Part shown: positions 12,237-14,140 of the stretch, piece by piece
How the letters are laid out: each line of letters starts with the position of its first letter
How positions within the stretch are numbered: position 1 is the stretch's first letter
Assembly: GCA_023426345.1 (NCBI GenBank)
Contig: JAFAAX010000037.1
Location: 1-14,140, forward strand
Direction: 5' to 3'
Source: Actinomycetes bacterium
GTDB taxonomy: Bacteria; Actinomycetota; Actinomycetes; Actinomycetales; Actinomycetaceae
Length of the DNA stretch: 14,140 nt
The notes under the pieces: model-generated
Told to the model about the DNA's origin: nothing
Databases searched by the model: none
What the model saw: the letters and a program-made list of their open reading frames with translations, nothing else
Program-made: the position numbers and the translations under genes

Positions 12237-13361
12237 GTGAACGACTACTACGAGATCCTGGGCGTCCCGCGCGACGCCACCCAGGACCAGATCAAGAAGG
12301 CCTATCGGAAGAAGGCCCGCCAGCTGCACCCCGACTACGCGGGACCGGAGTCCGAGGAGGCCTTCAAGGACCTCTCGGTGGCCTATGAGACGCTCTCGGA
12401 CGCCGAGAAGCGACAGATGTACGACCTCGGCGGGCCCGACGCGGTCCGCGGCGGAGGCGCCGGCGGGATGGGCGGGGACGCCTTCGGCTTCGCGGACATC
12501 TTCGAGTCGATGTTCGGGGGCTCGGGATTCGCCTCCTCCTCCGGCCCGATTCCGCGGGCGCGCCGCGGCCAGGACCAGCTGCTCGCCGTCGAGGTGACGC
12601 TGGAGGAGGAGACGTTCGGGGCGAAGAAGGACATCCTCCTGGACACCTACGTGCGCTGTCCGCGGTGCACCGGCTCGTGCTGCGAGCCGGGCACGCACCC
12701 CCTCACCTGCTCCGTGTGCCACGGCACGGGGTCCGTCACCCGGGTCCAGCGGTCCTTGCTGGGCAACATCCGCACCCAGTCCCCGTGCTCGGCGTGCCAG
12801 GGCCACGGCACGACGATCCCCTCCCCGTGCCAGGAGTGCTCGGGGGAGGGCCGCGTGCGCTCGCGGCGCACGATGAGCGTCGACATCCCGGTCGGCGTCG
12901 ACAACGGCACCCGCATCCGGCTGTCCGGCCAGGCGGAGGTGGGCCCCGCGGGCGGGCCCGCCGGCGACCTCTATCTGGAGGTCCGCGAGAAGAAGCACCC
13001 GGTCTTCACGCGCCGCGGCGACGACCTGCACACGTGGATCACCGTGCCGATGACGACGGCCGCCCTGGGGACCGTCTTCCAGCTCCAGACGCTGGACGGC
13101 TCGCGCGAGGTGACGATCGGCGCGGGGACCCAGCCCGAGGACGAGATCGTCCTCAAAGGGCTCGGCGTCGGGCGCCTCCAGCGCTCCGGGCGCGGCGATC
13201 TGCGCGTCCACGTCGACGTCGAGATCCCCCGCAAGCTCGACGACCGTTCGCGCGAGCTCCTGGAGGCGCTCGCCGAGGCGCGCGGAGAGGACCGCGTGGA
13301 GCCCCACCGCGGCGACCAGTCGATGTTCGATCGGATCCGCGACAAGTTCGCCGGCCAATGA
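12237..13361 (+). CDS. dnaJ: Chaperone protein DnaJ (type I, Hsp40)
   Basis: This DnaK co-chaperone has 374 residues from GTG 12237. The J-domain is at about 3-65 with the catalytic HPD at 31-33. A Gly/Phe-rich stretch (65-103) follows. The cysteine-rich zinc domain (141-205) has CPRCTGSC, CSVCHGTG (158-165), CSACQGHG (184-191) and CQECSGEG (198-205). The two substrate-binding beta domains then run to about 340. The first zinc motif has Cys148 where CXXCXGXG normally has Gly, next to an extra Cys149. Start: GTG 12228, three codons earlier, is possible. GTG 12237 is preferred because the protein then reads MNDYYEILGV, like relatives, and GAGGA (12221-12225) is 11 bases away instead of only 2. 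The gene is downstream of hrcA and its stop overlaps the rsmE start. Being beside hrcA and not dnaK suggests it is the second DnaJ (DnaJ2) found in many actinobacteria. Confidence 0.95.
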   Translation: MNDYYEILGVPRDATQDQIKKAYRKKARQLHPDYAGPESEEAFKDLSVAYETLSDAEKRQMYDLGGPDAVRGGGAGGMGGDAFGFADIFESMFGGSGFASSSGPIPRARRGQDQLLAVEVTLEEETFGAKKDILLDTYVRCPRCTGSCCEPGTHPLTCSVCHGTGSVTRVQRSLLGNIRTQSPCSACQGHGTTIPSPCQECSGEGRVRSRRTMSVDIPVGVDNGTRIRLSGQAEVGPAGGPAGDLYLEVREKKHPVFTRRGDDLHTWITVPMTTAALGTVFQLQTLDGSREVTIGAGTQPEDEIVLKGLGVGRLQRSGRGDLRVHVDVEIPRKLDDRSRELLEALAEARGEDRVEPHRGDQSMFDRIRDKFAGQ

Positions 13362-14134
13362 CGCTGCCCGTCTTCCTCGCCGACGACCTGCTGGTCCCCG
13401 CTGCCGGCGCGCTGGCGGCCGGGGACCGGGCGCGCCTCGAGGGAGCCGAGGGCCGTCACGCCGCGGTGGTGCGCCGGCTGGGGGCCGGGGAGCCGTTCGA
13501 CGTCGTCGACGGCGACGGGCTGCGCCTGACCTGCGAGGCGGTGGGGGTGTCCGGGCCCGCGGTGGACCTGGTGGTCCGAGGCCGCCGCGAGGAGCCGCCC
13601 GCGCGTCCGGAGCTGATCCTCGTCCAGGCGCTGGCCAAAGGGGGCCGCGACGAGCAGGCCATCGAGACGGCCACCGAGGTCGGCGTCGACCGCATCGTTC
13701 CCTGGCAGGCGAACCGATCGATCGTGCGCTGGTCGGGCGCGAAGGCGGAGCGCTCCCGGGCGCGGTGGGCCGACACGGTCCGCGCGGCCGCCAAGCAGTC
13801 GCGCCGCGCCCGCGTCCCCGGCGTCCTCCCGGCCCTGGATTCGCGGGGCCTGGTCCGGTGGGTCGCGGCGCTCCTCGACGAGGGCGGCCGCTGCCTGATC
13901 TGCCACGAGGAGGCCGATCGGACGCTGACGGAGAGGCTCGCCGGCGCCGACCTGTCGGACGCCTCGGCCATCGCCCTGATCGTCGGCCCCGAGGGCGGCA
14001 TCGACGCCGGCGAGCTGGAGGCCCTCGCCGGCGCCGGGGCGGACCCGGTGCTGCTGGGACCCCACGTGCTGCGCTCGGCCAGCGCGGGGCCGGCGGCCGC
14101 CGTGCTCGTCAGCGCCGCCGTCGGCCGCTGGTAG
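13358..14134 (+). CDS. rsmE: 16S rRNA (uracil(1498)-N3)-methyltransferase RsmE
   Basis: This 258-residue SAM-dependent SPOUT methyltransferase methylates N3 of U1498 (E. coli numbering) in 16S rRNA. The N-terminal PUA-like part holds EGRHAAVVRRLGAGEPFDVVDGDG (31-54). The knotted SPOUT domain shows LVQALAKGGRDEQAIETATEVGVDRIVPWQANRSIVRW (88-125) and WADTVRAAAKQSRRARVPGV (137-156). It continues with the SAM-loop IVGPEGGIDAGELEAL (208-223) and LGPHVLRSASAGPAA (233-247). The last motif differs from the E. coli form RTETA but is close to what I recall for actinobacteria (RTSTAG). The length is a little above the ~245 usual for the family. ATG overlaps the dnaJ stop (ATGA, 13358-13361), so it is translationally coupled to dnaJ. 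The whole gene is present and stops six bases before the window edge. Confidence 0.95.
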   Translation: MTLPVFLADDLLVPAAGALAAGDRARLEGAEGRHAAVVRRLGAGEPFDVVDGDGLRLTCEAVGVSGPAVDLVVRGRREEPPARPELILVQALAKGGRDEQAIETATEVGVDRIVPWQANRSIVRWSGAKAERSRARWADTVRAAAKQSRRARVPGVLPALDSRGLVRWVAALLDEGGRCLICHEEADRTLTERLAGADLSDASAIALIVGPEGGIDAGELEALAGAGADPVLLGPHVLRSASAGPAAAVLVSAAVGRW

Positions 14135-14140
14135 CGGGCC

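Noticed and set aside
12042..13358. Long minus-strand open frame opposite dnaJ and the end of hrcA
   Set aside because: Antisense shadow of well-identified hrcA and dnaJ; composition is His/Arg/Ala/Val-rich without domain signatures.
1..14140. CRISPR array, tRNA, rRNA, insertion sequence or phage gene
   Set aside because: No regularly spaced direct repeats, tRNA-like cloverleaf, rRNA segments, transposase motifs or phage proteins were seen on either strand.

Overview
The window is very GC-rich and gene-dense, with GTG starts, 4-base stop/start overlaps and leaderless-looking promoters. It carries DUF3097, hrcA with a CIRCE operator, dnaJ and rsmE in that order. Together these point to a high-GC Gram-positive actinobacterium, possibly of the Actinomyces/Schaalia kind. 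The genus is an inference from gene content, not a sequence match.

Positions 1-10047 form a surface-polysaccharide block built from four transcription units. (1) Plus strand, 1-2411: the 3' end of a sugar N-acetyltransferase (WbpD type), a DegT-family sugar aminotransferase (WbpE type) and a Gfo/Idh/MocA dehydrogenase (WbpB type). (2) Minus strand, 5054-2491: a Wzx-type flippase followed by a GT4-type glycosyltransferase. (3) Plus strand, 5230-6462: a single GT4-type glycosyltransferase, divergent from unit 2. (4) Minus strand, 10047-6537: a glycosyltransferase, a non-hydrolysing UDP-sugar 2-epimerase of the WbpI type, and an unrecognised three-helix membrane protein with an Asp-box. The dehydrogenase, aminotransferase, acetyltransferase and 2-epimerase together match the route from UDP-GlcNAcA to UDP-ManNAc3NAcA (2,3-diacetamido-2,3-dideoxy-mannuronic acid). 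The three glycosyltransferases and the flippase would then assemble and export a lipid-linked repeat unit. The UDP-GlcNAc 6-dehydrogenase, initiating transferase, polymerase and ligase are not here and presumably lie upstream.

Positions 10198-14134 form a housekeeping unit on the plus strand: DUF3097, hrcA, dnaJ and rsmE. A CIRCE operator sits directly after a -10-like box in front of hrcA, so HrcA should repress its own gene together with dnaJ and rsmE.

All intergenic stretches are shorter than 180 bases. The notable ones are the divergent regions 5055-5229 (a perfect 9-bp-arm palindrome) and 10048-10197 (three arms of an inverted repeat whose last arm overlaps the predicted DUF3097 promoter). 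The convergent region 6463-6536 holds a strong bidirectional terminator. The convergent region 2412-2490 holds a lone copy of the 13-base repeat. No tRNA, rRNA, CRISPR array, insertion sequence or phage gene was seen.
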